Assembly: GCA_963540705.1 (NCBI GenBank)
Contig: CAUTQX010000014.1
Location: forward strand, 1-17,001
Reading direction: 5' to 3'
DNA length: 17,001 nt
Origin: Nanosynbacter sp963540705
GTDB taxonomy: Bacteria > Patescibacteriota > Saccharimonadia > Saccharimonadales > Saccharimonadaceae
The position numbers and the translations under genes were made by a program. The notes beneath the pieces are model-generated. The model searched no databases, was not told where the DNA came from, and worked only from the letters and a program-made list of their open reading frames with translations. This document shows, piece after piece, positions 7,593 through 13,472 of the stretch (positions are counted from its first letter, which is position 1; the number at the start of each line of letters is the position of its first letter).

Positions 7593-8855
7593 ATGGCAAG
7601 ACAGATGATTAGTACTATTATTGGCAAAAGCGTCAAGAAAGTCGCTAAATTACGCGGCGGCGGTTCGGCCTTGCCGGGTTTGGTGATTGAAAAAATTGAC
7701 CCAAAATTTATTCAGAGAACGTTGGCAGATTTGCCGCAAGGCGTGGTAATTATCAGCGGAACGAATGGAAAAACGACAACAACAAAAATCGTCGTAGAAT
7801 TGTTGGAATCAGTTGGACTGAAAGTCTTCACCAATCGCACTGGTAGCAATTTTTCCCGAGGCGTGGCGGCGGCGCTACTTGATGAGGTCAATATTCGCGG
7901 CAAGCTGGACGCCGACATTGCGGTTCTGGAACTGGACGAGGCTTGGGCGGTTAAGTTTGTGCAAATTGTTCGTCCGCGCTTTTCTCTGCTTCTGAATGTT
8001 ATGCGCGATCAATTGGACAGATTTGGAGAAATCGACAATACAGCCGCATTGCTCCAAAAAATAGCTGAAGCAACCAGCGACACTGTCGTTCTCAACCGCG
8101 ACGATCCGCGAATTTTTAAGATTAGCGAACATATTCAGGCTAAAAAAGCTTTCTTCGGCACAACCAGCGAATTACTTCAATTAATGCCGACGGACGACAC
8201 TCTAAAATACGGAACCGCAACTGCAAATCAAAGCGTAGTCGCCGATGTTTTATTGAAAAAAATTAACGCTCAACAGGCGACTTTTCAAATTGATAATAAA
8301 GAAATTGACGTAGATCTGCAACTCACTGGAGTTTATAATCTTCTCAATGCAGCGGCAGCGGTTACCCTGGCTCGACAAATAGCGGGACCGGAAATTATCG
8401 ATACGATTTTATCTGCGCTGGAAAACATAAAGCCGGCGTTTGGTCGTGGCGAAACGATTTACCTGAATGGCACGCCAATTGAGCTTATTTTAGTAAAAAA
8501 TCCAAGTGGTTTTCGGCTGGCGCTTCTGTCATTTGCCAAAAACGACACTGTCACAATGATCGCCGTTAACGACAATTACGCCGACGGACGAGATGTGAGT
8601 TGGTTCTGGGACGTCGATTTTTCACTATTGAAAAACGTAGCAATGATCAGTGGCGTGCGTGCTTACGATATGGCTTTGCGACTTCAATATGACGATATTT
8701 CAATTGGAAAAATTGACACCAATATTTCGAAAGCCCTGGAGGATTTCATTAATACTAATCCCGACGAGCCAAAACAGATTTTTTGTAGCTACACAGCCAT
8801 GACAGCAATTCGACGCCTACTGAGCGAAAAAACCGACGTGGAGGAAATATCATAA
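7593..8855 (+). CDS. murT: Lipid II isoglutaminyl synthase, Mur ligase-like subunit MurT
   Basis: 420 aa. With GatD it amidates the alpha-carboxyl of D-Glu in lipid II to D-isoglutamine at the cytoplasmic membrane face, using ATP and glutamine. Seen: the MurT-type start RGGGSALPGLVIEKI (21-35), a Mur ligase P-loop SGTNGKTTTTK (55-65), the central-domain pattern LNVMRDQLDRFGEID (134-148), LTGVYNLLNAAAA (244-256), and the C-terminal family motif NDNYADGRDVSWFWDVDF (327-343), which contains the Asp residues implicated in activity. The Cys4 zinc ribbon of Gram-positive MurT is absent: the only Cys is at 398. The ATG follows TATAAT by seven bases (leaderless). Its stop overlaps gatD by one base. 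Confidence 0.93.
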   Translation: MARQMISTIIGKSVKKVAKLRGGGSALPGLVIEKIDPKFIQRTLADLPQGVVIISGTNGKTTTTKIVVELLESVGLKVFTNRTGSNFSRGVAAALLDEVNIRGKLDADIAVLELDEAWAVKFVQIVRPRFSLLLNVMRDQLDRFGEIDNTAALLQKIAEATSDTVVLNRDDPRIFKISEHIQAKKAFFGTTSELLQLMPTDDTLKYGTATANQSVVADVLLKKINAQQATFQIDNKEIDVDLQLTGVYNLLNAAAAVTLARQIAGPEIIDTILSALENIKPAFGRGETIYLNGTPIELILVKNPSGFRLALLSFAKNDTVTMIAVNDNYADGRDVSWFWDVDFSLLKNVAMISGVRAYDMALRLQYDDISIGKIDTNISKALEDFINTNPDEPKQIFCSYTAMTAIRRLLSEKTDVEEIS

Positions 8856-9577
8856 TGAAAATAACAATTGCGCAACTTTATCCACGAGATATGAATCTTT
8901 ATGGTGACTGGGGTAACACGCTAGTCCTGAAAAAACGGCTGGAGCGACGCGGCTTCGAAGTTGAGATTATCGATCACAATCCAGGCGATTCAACGGATTT
9001 TTCTAAAATTGATATTTTTGTTGGCGGCGGCGGACAAGATTCCGGGCAGACGATTATCCAAAACGACCTTCTGGCACGAGCTGATGAACTGCGACAATTA
9101 GCAAAAGACGGTGTGCCGATGTTGATGATTTGCGGAATGTATCAATTATTTGGTCGATTTTTCCGAACGCTCAAAGGCGAGGAAATTGTTGGCGCTAACA
9201 TTCTGCCGATTGAAACGATTGCCGGCGACGAGCGAATGATTGGCAACATTGTCATCAGAAGTCAGGAATTTGGAGATATCGTTGGTTATGAAAATCACAG
9301 CGGGCAAACTTTCTTAGATAAGACTGCCAAACCTCTTGGGCAAGTTATTAAAGGTGCTGGCAATAACATGACCGACGCAAACGAAGGTGTTCGCTATAAC
9401 AATATCATTGCCACTTACCTCCACGGTTCTATCCTACCTAAAAACCCGCAGATTGCAGATTTTCTTATTGCCGAGGCACTAGAGCGACGCGGCGTAAGCG
9501 CTGATTCTGGGCTGGAAAAAATTGACGATATTTTGGCGGATAAAGCAAGAGAGATGGCGTTAAAATTATCCAGATAA
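8855..9577 (+). CDS. gatD: Lipid II isoglutaminyl synthase, glutamine amidotransferase subunit GatD
   Basis: 240 aa, class I (triad) glutamine amidotransferase of the CobB/CobQ-like group. It releases ammonia from glutamine for MurT. Motifs: LYPRDMNLYGDWGN (8-21), typical of GatD; VGGGGQDSGQ (56-65); nucleophile Cys93 in ICGMYQ; and His190 in YLHGS near the end of the domain. The ATG lies one base inside the murT stop (TAATG) with GGAGGAAA just upstream, so the two subunits are made in a coupled way, fitting their obligate heterodimer. Confidence 0.94.
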   Translation: MKITIAQLYPRDMNLYGDWGNTLVLKKRLERRGFEVEIIDHNPGDSTDFSKIDIFVGGGGQDSGQTIIQNDLLARADELRQLAKDGVPMLMICGMYQLFGRFFRTLKGEEIVGANILPIETIAGDERMIGNIVIRSQEFGDIVGYENHSGQTFLDKTAKPLGQVIKGAGNNMTDANEGVRYNNIIATYLHGSILPKNPQIADFLIAEALERRGVSADSGLEKIDDILADKAREMALKLSR

Positions 9578-9580
9578 TCC

Positions 9581-11092
9581 ATGAAAAAAATCCGTATATA
9601 TCTTAAAAAGCTATATGCATTTCTTCATAAAATGCCCGGTTGGATTTGGCTAATTCCAATCTTAATCTTAGCCATCAACGTTCGACTTACCTATTTAACA
9701 AAAGCCGATATTTGGCACGATGAAGGATATACGGCGGCCATCATTCAGCAGCCAATCAGGGAAATTATCGCCATCACAACCACAGATGTTCACCCGCCGC
9801 TTTATTACGTTATCATGCACGTTTGGCAATCGATTTTCGGCAATTCCGTAGCTTCACTCAGAGGATTTAGCGTTACGTGCGGAGTTCTGACGATTGCTCT
9901 ATTATTTCTATTACTCCAAAAACTTTTCTCTAAAAGAATTGCCGTATTTGGAAGTTTTTTAGCAGCACTAGGACCATTCTTAATTCGCTATAGCGACGAA
10001 GCTCGAATGTATGCACTAGCGACACTTTTGGCTGTAGCAATGACTTACGCATTTGTCGTGGCAGTCGAGCGCAAAAATAAGAAGTTCTGGTGGGCGCTAT
10101 ACGGAATTTTAGTAGCACTCGGTCTTTATACGCAATATTTTCTAGCATTAATACTACCCGCGCATTTCGCATATATATGGCTGAAACTTGGCAGAAATCG
10201 CACTGCCATAAAAAATATATTTAAGGACAAAAACGTTTGGCTTGCCGCAGGAACATGCTTTTTACTATTCCTCCCCTGGCTACCAGTTATGATCTCCCAA
10301 ACCAGCCGAGTAAGCGGCGGCTTCTGGATCCCCGAAGTCACTAAATTTACCATCCCAACAACATTATCAATGTTCTTAGCTTACGACGACAGGATTGTCC
10401 GCTATTTTGGGTTGCTACTGCCGCCAATTATAATCGCAATTTCATTCATCCTAGCCAAAAAACTTCCCAGATATCAAGCAGCAATTTGGATTTTAACAAT
10501 TTGGTTACTGCTGCCGATGATCATCGTTTACACACTCAGCCAGGGCCGACCAGTTTATTTAGATCGATACTTCACTTATTCGGCACCGGCGTTTTACGGC
10601 TTGATTGCGGTATTCATCGGGCTTATTTTTTCTAATAAAAAATGGTGGTCTATTGGAATATCTATCGTTCTGACATTATTTATCGGTCATTACATGTGGC
10701 ATATTGGCGGTAAAAATATTGCGGAATCATCCTGGAACAACACCAACACAGCCATGAATCATATAAATAAAAATATCCAGAGTAGTGATGCTATTATTTC
10801 TGGCGAGATCTACACTTATTTTCATACTTCCTATTACAACCGCACAAATAAAGAAATTATACTTCTGAAGCCGAAAGAAGAGCTAGGTTGGGTTGGCGAA
10901 TGGGGATTAATTAAAAAATTGAATACTCCAGAAATTAGTTCTTTAGAGTTAGTAAAATCTCCAAGAATTTGGCTTATTCTTCGCGAAAAAACATATGACG
11001 AATATAAAAAACAAGTTCCGCCCTATTGGCAATTAAAGCAAGAATTCCATGATGGCGACTTGATTATTGGATTATACGAAAATAAAAAATAA
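9581..11092 (+). CDS. GT-C family glycosyltransferase (ArnT/PMT-like, GT39/GT83 type)
   Basis: 503 aa integral membrane protein with about ten to twelve hydrophobic helices in the first 370 residues and a soluble C-terminal part of about 130 residues. The first extracytoplasmic loop has the metal- and lipid-phosphate-donor signature: DIWHDEGYT (43-51) followed by DVHPPLYY (69-76), and later RYSDEARMYAL (136-146). These are diagnostic of polyprenyl-phosphate-dependent GT-C sugar transferases. The gene starts three bases after gatD with no obvious ribosome site and is probably the last gene of the operon, so it may modify the cell envelope (wall glycopolymer, glycolipid or surface protein). The acceptor and sugar cannot be told from sequence. 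Confidence 0.85.
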   Translation: MKKIRIYLKKLYAFLHKMPGWIWLIPILILAINVRLTYLTKADIWHDEGYTAAIIQQPIREIIAITTTDVHPPLYYVIMHVWQSIFGNSVASLRGFSVTCGVLTIALLFLLLQKLFSKRIAVFGSFLAALGPFLIRYSDEARMYALATLLAVAMTYAFVVAVERKNKKFWWALYGILVALGLYTQYFLALILPAHFAYIWLKLGRNRTAIKNIFKDKNVWLAAGTCFLLFLPWLPVMISQTSRVSGGFWIPEVTKFTIPTTLSMFLAYDDRIVRYFGLLLPPIIIAISFILAKKLPRYQAAIWILTIWLLLPMIIVYTLSQGRPVYLDRYFTYSAPAFYGLIAVFIGLIFSNKKWWSIGISIVLTLFIGHYMWHIGGKNIAESSWNNTNTAMNHINKNIQSSDAIISGEIYTYFHTSYYNRTNKEIILLKPKEELGWVGEWGLIKKLNTPEISSLELVKSPRIWLILREKTYDEYKKQVPPYWQLKQEFHDGDLIIGLYENKK

Positions 11093-11114
11093 CTGGTTAA
11101 ACGCCAGTTATTTT
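11086..11114 (+). terminator. Terminator after the murT-gatD-glycosyltransferase operon
   Basis: AAAATAACTGG and CCAGTTATTTT form an 11-pair stem around a seven-base loop TTAAACG. The left arm contains the TAA stop of the glycosyltransferase. The A/T ends on both sides suit a bidirectional terminator, which would also stop convergent transcripts. Confidence 0.75.
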
Positions 11115-11135
11115 AATACGTTGAATGATTTCAAT

Positions 11136-11250
11136 TGGTCGAGAAAAACAAATGCTCCTCGAACTTTTTGATTACATAGTAGCGAACAAGGCGGCTGCAA
11201 GCAGACTTTTGTCAGAAATTAGAGTCACGTGTTCATCACGGTCCGCTACT
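11136..11250. other. Gene-free stretch with inverted repeats; possible left part of the integrative element
   Basis: No convincing gene. TGGTCG (11136-11141) and CTCGAAC (11158-11164) occur in the same order and orientation as in the 3' part of tRNA-Pro (15122-15145 region), but with a different, five-base longer interval. This might be a degenerate attachment half-site. Next, AGTAGCG (11178-11184) and CGCTACT (11244-11250) pair over a 73-base span followed by TTTGTT. Inside are small hairpins such as GAC-TTTT-GTC and CGTG-TTCAT-CACG. No cloverleaf can be drawn. It may be a structured RNA, a terminator or recombination DNA. Confidence 0.3.
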
Positions 11251-11272
11251 TTTGTTGGTAATATTGTATATT

Positions 11273-11292
11273 AGCATCACACTATTGATGCT
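11273..11292. repeat. Perfect 7-bp inverted repeat, possible operator
   Basis: AGCATCA and TGATGCT flank a six-base spacer CACTAT. It lies about 45 bases upstream of the -10 box at 11339 and has no T-tract, so an operator is likelier than a terminator. The 11293-11338 stretch after it holds nothing else I recognise. Confidence 0.35.
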
Positions 11293-11338
11293 TCACTTCT
11301 GTTAAACTAAGCCGGGCACATTTTCATTACTAGAGTGA

Positions 11339-11344
11339 TATAAT
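11339..11344 (+). promoter_or_regulatory. -10 box of the structured RNA / membrane protein transcript
   Basis: A perfect TATAAT, followed by TATAAAC and then the first base of the structured region near 11351. The expected -35 position (11316-11321, GCACAT) does not match the consensus, so an activator or a loose -35 is implied. Confidence 0.5.
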
Positions 11345-11350
11345 TATAAA

Positions 11351-11495
11351 CATGCAACCTAAACCGCCTTGGCGGCATGGTTGTTATAAAAACCATCGTG
11401 AAATAACAGCTCGTCGTCAGAGCACTATTTCACGATGGTCGGTACTGGAAACGGTATCGGGTAGCTTCGGCTATCACTGGCGGCGAGCTTTTTAG
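11351..11495 (+). ncRNA. Structured, probably pseudoknotted RNA or leader of unknown family
   Basis: Four nested or consecutive stems can be drawn. H1: CAACC/GGTTG enclosing CCGC-CTTG-GCGG (11355-11383). H2: a perfect 13-pair stem, 11393-11405 with 11426-11438, with a 20-base loop. H3: GGTACTG-GAAA-CGGTATC (11441-11458), a GNRA tetraloop. H4: GGTAGC-TTCG-GCTATC (11460-11475), a UUCG tetraloop. The H2 loop segment GCTCGTCGTC (11409-11418) pairs over ten bases (two G-U) with GGCGGCGAGC (11479-11488), directly followed by TTTTT. This gives a pseudoknot, or an alternative terminator-like pairing. It starts at a TATAAT promoter and ends 41 bases before the GTG of the membrane protein. It could be a free small RNA or an attenuator for that gene. 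A 47-codon frame (ATG 11352 to TAG 11493) crosses it, but the dense stems argue for RNA function. No known family recognised. Confidence 0.6.
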
Positions 11496-11522
11496 TTTGC
11501 CTCCATAACTAGCATAAGTAAC

Positions 11523-11529
11523 AAGGAGG
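11523..11529 (+). promoter_or_regulatory. Strong ribosome binding site deciding the start of the membrane protein
   Basis: AAGGAGG abuts an in-frame ATG at 11530 with no spacing, so that ATG is unlikely to be used. The GTG at 11536 lies six bases further on, at normal distance. This is one of the few genes here with a clear leader and ribosome site. Confidence 0.7.
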
Positions 11530-11535
11530 ATGTTT

Positions 11536-12405
11536 GTGACTACGGCAAAAGACGACGACATATTGATAGATATAAGAAATGAATATCGACAAAAGAAGCA
11601 GCAACTTAATCAATATGACACTCTCCTAGATAATCAGGGCATATCCGTCGGAATACCATCACTACTTTTGGTTGTTTGTGCAATCACAGCATTAGTATCT
11701 ATGGATCAGCCAGGCGGTGAGGCACTATCAAAAATAACTGGTATAGCCTCTATTGTTTTACTTGTAATAGTTCTCGTATTAGCAATCATTACTGGTGTTC
11801 GCAAATCTACAAAAGATAAGCTAGAAAGACACCTTAAAGACCTGAAGAATGAAGCGGCAATGTTCCAAAAACACGTAGGAACTCATAAAAGTGTTAGCAG
11901 CAGAGACGAATTGAAGCTATGGCATGATATTGAGGAGAATAAAGCCTCAAGTCACCATAAGTTAGTTGGCGTATCCATTATTGTAGTAACTCTAGCCGTC
12001 TTATTGTCTCCAATCATCTTCGGCTATCTTAATACGCAAAAAAATCTTGACAGTAACTCAACTTATGCAAGCCAGGCGCAATGTTTAGATAATGCGTACA
12101 CAGCCTACGATAAAGCGTGGAAAGCTGCCGACAAAGATGGCGATGATATGGTTTCGTTTAGAGACGGATCAACAGACATAATAAATTCGTACTACGACAG
12201 TGTAATATCTTGTTATCGAGAATATAAGACTGAAAATAGCGAAGAATATATCGCAGATTACAAGGCAAAGCGTCAACAGGAAGTCGATAAATATAATAAG
12301 TGGCTAGAGTCTTCAAAGAGTACATCATCAAACAGCGGATATAGATCAAGTATAAGCTGTACGAGTAGCTCTATCGGGTCGACAACATTCACAAATTGTT
12401 ATTAG
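11536..12405 (+). CDS. Three-helix membrane protein with EF-hand-like loop and Cys-rich tail, unknown function
   Basis: 289 aa from GTG at 11536. Charged N-terminus (1-38), membrane helices at about 40-57, 67-88 and 143-165, and a charged, probably cytoplasmic segment (89-142) with coiled-coil character. The roughly 120-residue C-terminal part should lie outside the membrane. It has a 12-residue acidic loop at 199-210 with Asp at 1, 3, 5 and 12, Val at 8 and Ser at 9, close to an EF-hand or dockerin-type calcium loop (position 6 is Asp instead of Gly). Cysteines at 183 and 226 and a Ser/Thr-rich tail ending SCTSSSIGSTTFTNCY (274-289) suggest two disulfides. It sits inside the presumed integrative element between a structured RNA and a hairpin array. 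Family not recognised. Confidence 0.75.
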   Translation: MTTAKDDDILIDIRNEYRQKKQQLNQYDTLLDNQGISVGIPSLLLVVCAITALVSMDQPGGEALSKITGIASIVLLVIVLVLAIITGVRKSTKDKLERHLKDLKNEAAMFQKHVGTHKSVSSRDELKLWHDIEENKASSHHKLVGVSIIVVTLAVLLSPIIFGYLNTQKNLDSNSTYASQAQCLDNAYTAYDKAWKAADKDGDDMVSFRDGSTDIINSYYDSVISCYREYKTENSEEYIADYKAKRQQEVDKYNKWLESSKSTSSNSGYRSSISCTSSSIGSTTFTNCY

Positions 12406-12532
12406 CTCACTACAAGGCAAGATGATTAAGCATGGGTGGAGCTTACTACAAGACAAGTACGCTTAACAGGGGTGGACCGTCTACAAGGTAAGACGGCTAG
12501 AAGGGGCAAGAATATCTATAAAGCAAGCTATC
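12404..12532 (+). repeat. Array of four covarying hairpins at 35-36 bp period
   Basis: Four units share the core CT-(8-base loop)-AG. Loops: ACAAGGCA (12412-12419), ACAAGACA (12448-12455), ACAAGGTA (12483-12490), ATAAAGCA (12518-12525); start-to-start distances 36, 35, 35. The flanks differ in sequence but still pair: TCACT/AG(A)TGA with a bulge, GCTTACT/AGTACGC with one mismatch, CCGTCT/AGACGG perfect, ATATCT/AGCTAT with one mismatch. Linkers are also related: GGGTGGA in the first, GGGGTGGA in the second, GGGGCAAGA in the third. Conserved loop plus changing paired stems points to selection on RNA structure, or less likely on DNA iterons. The array begins at the stop codon of the membrane protein and ends 29 bp before the -10 box of the next gene. 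Function unknown. Confidence 0.75.
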
Positions 12533-12560
12533 TGTATCACTATGATTCATTGGTATTTTG

Positions 12561-12566
12561 TATAAT
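12561..12566 (+). promoter_or_regulatory. -10 box of the 201-aa protein, leaderless start
   Basis: A perfect TATAAT, seven bases before the ATG at 12574, without a ribosome site. The -35 zone (about 12538-12543) is not a consensus match. The promoter lies between the hairpin array and the gene. Confidence 0.6.
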
Positions 12567-12573
12567 AAAATAA

Positions 12574-13179
12574 ATGTCGAATGCTGTTCATAATAAGTAT
12601 ATTCGCAACCTTAGGGGAAATAAGGATGTATTTTTAGCCGATATCAAACACAGTCCAGAATTCAAGGAAATCGAGCAAAGACACTTGAAAAATGTTTTTA
12701 TGGGTATATATAGTCTACTTGGACGAGTTGACGGTAATGACGACAGTGCCCGTAAGGTGCATGATTGTGCAGCTGAAGTAAGCGACACCTTTAACATAAA
12801 GACAGAAACCGCCATGCAACTTTTGCTCGCACCAGAAGCGCCAGCCCTATATAGAATGAAGTATATCCCCCACGTGTATTGCGAGGGAGACGAGGTTGTC
12901 TTGCGTCTGCATTACAAAACAACCAGGAAAGATTTAGATGCTATCTGGAAGCTCGTAAAAGAGCTTCAGGAAGACATTGGCGGCACTAGTGGCAAGAAGT
13001 CAATCAAACCAGAGTTGGCGTATTGTATACATCGTCAGCGTGTACTCAAAAACCGAAAGATGTCTGAAATATATACAGACTATTCACATGGCAAACTGGA
13101 GGGATACGAAGGAAATATACCTACCTTGAGCGAAAATGATTTTAGAAAATACTACCAAAAAATCGTAAAGGGGTTATAG
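12574..13179 (+). CDS. Hypothetical protein of the integrative element, possible nucleic-acid-binding
   Basis: 201 aa, soluble, lysine- and arginine-rich, no signal peptide or membrane helix. I recognise no family. The N-terminal half is mostly helical (NKYIRNLRGNKDVFL, then EIEQRHLKNVFMGIYSLLG). A middle segment YIPHVYCEGDEVVLRLHY reads as beta strands. The C-terminal third (about 150-201) has the pattern of a helix-turn-helix: LAYCIHRQRVLKNRKMSEIY, a short turn, then LSENDFRKYYQKI. This could be DNA binding (regulator, replication or excision accessory) or an RNA-binding partner of the hairpin array just upstream. The start is fixed by the leaderless promoter at 12561-12566. Transcribed in the same direction as the integrase, 54 bp ahead of the next small gene. 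Confidence 0.7.
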   Translation: MSNAVHNKYIRNLRGNKDVFLADIKHSPEFKEIEQRHLKNVFMGIYSLLGRVDGNDDSARKVHDCAAEVSDTFNIKTETAMQLLLAPEAPALYRMKYIPHVYCEGDEVVLRLHYKTTRKDLDAIWKLVKELQEDIGGTSGKKSIKPELAYCIHRQRVLKNRKMSEIYTDYSHGKLEGYEGNIPTLSENDFRKYYQKIVKGL

Positions 13180-13233
13180 GTTCTTAATATATAGCCCAGA
13201 TATTTTATGTCTCGATAAATATACCATTAGTGC

Positions 13234-13431
13234 ATGAGTAAAGTCACATCGTGCACTAAAGATACACAGCGCTCACCTATTTACAGGTCCACTGGTATTG
13301 CCGTTATTGATCTTGTAGCTCTACTGCAGTTATGTGAAAAATTTGAGCACGATTCTGACGAATTAATCAGTTATATTGATGAATTTGATAGCAAAACTGG
13401 TAAAACAATTTCTGTAAAAATAGTATTCTAG
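13234..13431 (+). CDS. Small hypothetical protein upstream of the integrase
   Basis: 65 aa with no membrane helix. N-terminal 18 residues are polar. Then IAVIDLVALLQLCEKFEHDSDELISYIDEF gives one or two acidic amphipathic helices, ending in a short KTISVKIVF strand. A TATACC -10-like box (13220-13225) precedes the ATG by eight bases, as in other leaderless starts here. Small genes next to large serine integrases are sometimes excision factors; position is the only support for that, as it is more acidic than typical excisionases. Family not recognised. Confidence 0.5.
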   Translation: MSKVTSCTKDTQRSPIYRSTGIAVIDLVALLQLCEKFEHDSDELISYIDEFDSKTGKTISVKIVF

Positions 13432-13456
13432 CTATGCCATAAGTTACTCGAACTAC

Positions 13457-13462
13457 TATAAT
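13457..13462 (+). promoter_or_regulatory. -10 box of the integrase gene
   Basis: A perfect TATAAT that overlaps the first in-frame ATG (13461), so that codon cannot be in the transcript. The next ATG (13473) lies 10 bases after the box, which supports it as the start with a leader of only a few bases. No -35 match. Confidence 0.5.
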
Positions 13463-13472
13463 GATAGTAAGT

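Noticed and set aside
7349..7636. 95-residue hydrophobic frame overlapping the start of murT and the small membrane gene
   Set aside because: It is a shifted reading of the 126-aa membrane gene on the same strand, extends past both divergent promoters and lacks its own start signals.
11178..11250. tRNA-sized span closed by a seven-pair stem
   Set aside because: No T arm with TTC loop at the right place, no anticodon stem and no D arm can be drawn on either strand.
11352..11495. 47-codon reading frame with a leaderless-type start (ATG seven bases after TATAAT)
   Set aside because: It is possible, but the frame is covered by long perfect stems and two classic tetraloops, and the peptide (rich in Arg and Trp) resembles nothing known. 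Kept as a note in the RNA entry rather than as a gene.
12404..12532. CRISPR array reading of the 35-36 bp periodic repeats
   Set aside because: Only a 12-base core is shared, there are no unique spacers between identical repeats, and no cas gene is present. The regular hairpins with changing stems fit an RNA array better.
12574..13179. ToxN-like toxin for the repeat array
   Set aside because: No ToxN, CptN or TenpN motif recognised; the protein looks more like a nucleic-acid-binding protein with an HTH-like end. The type III comparison rests on the repeats and position only.
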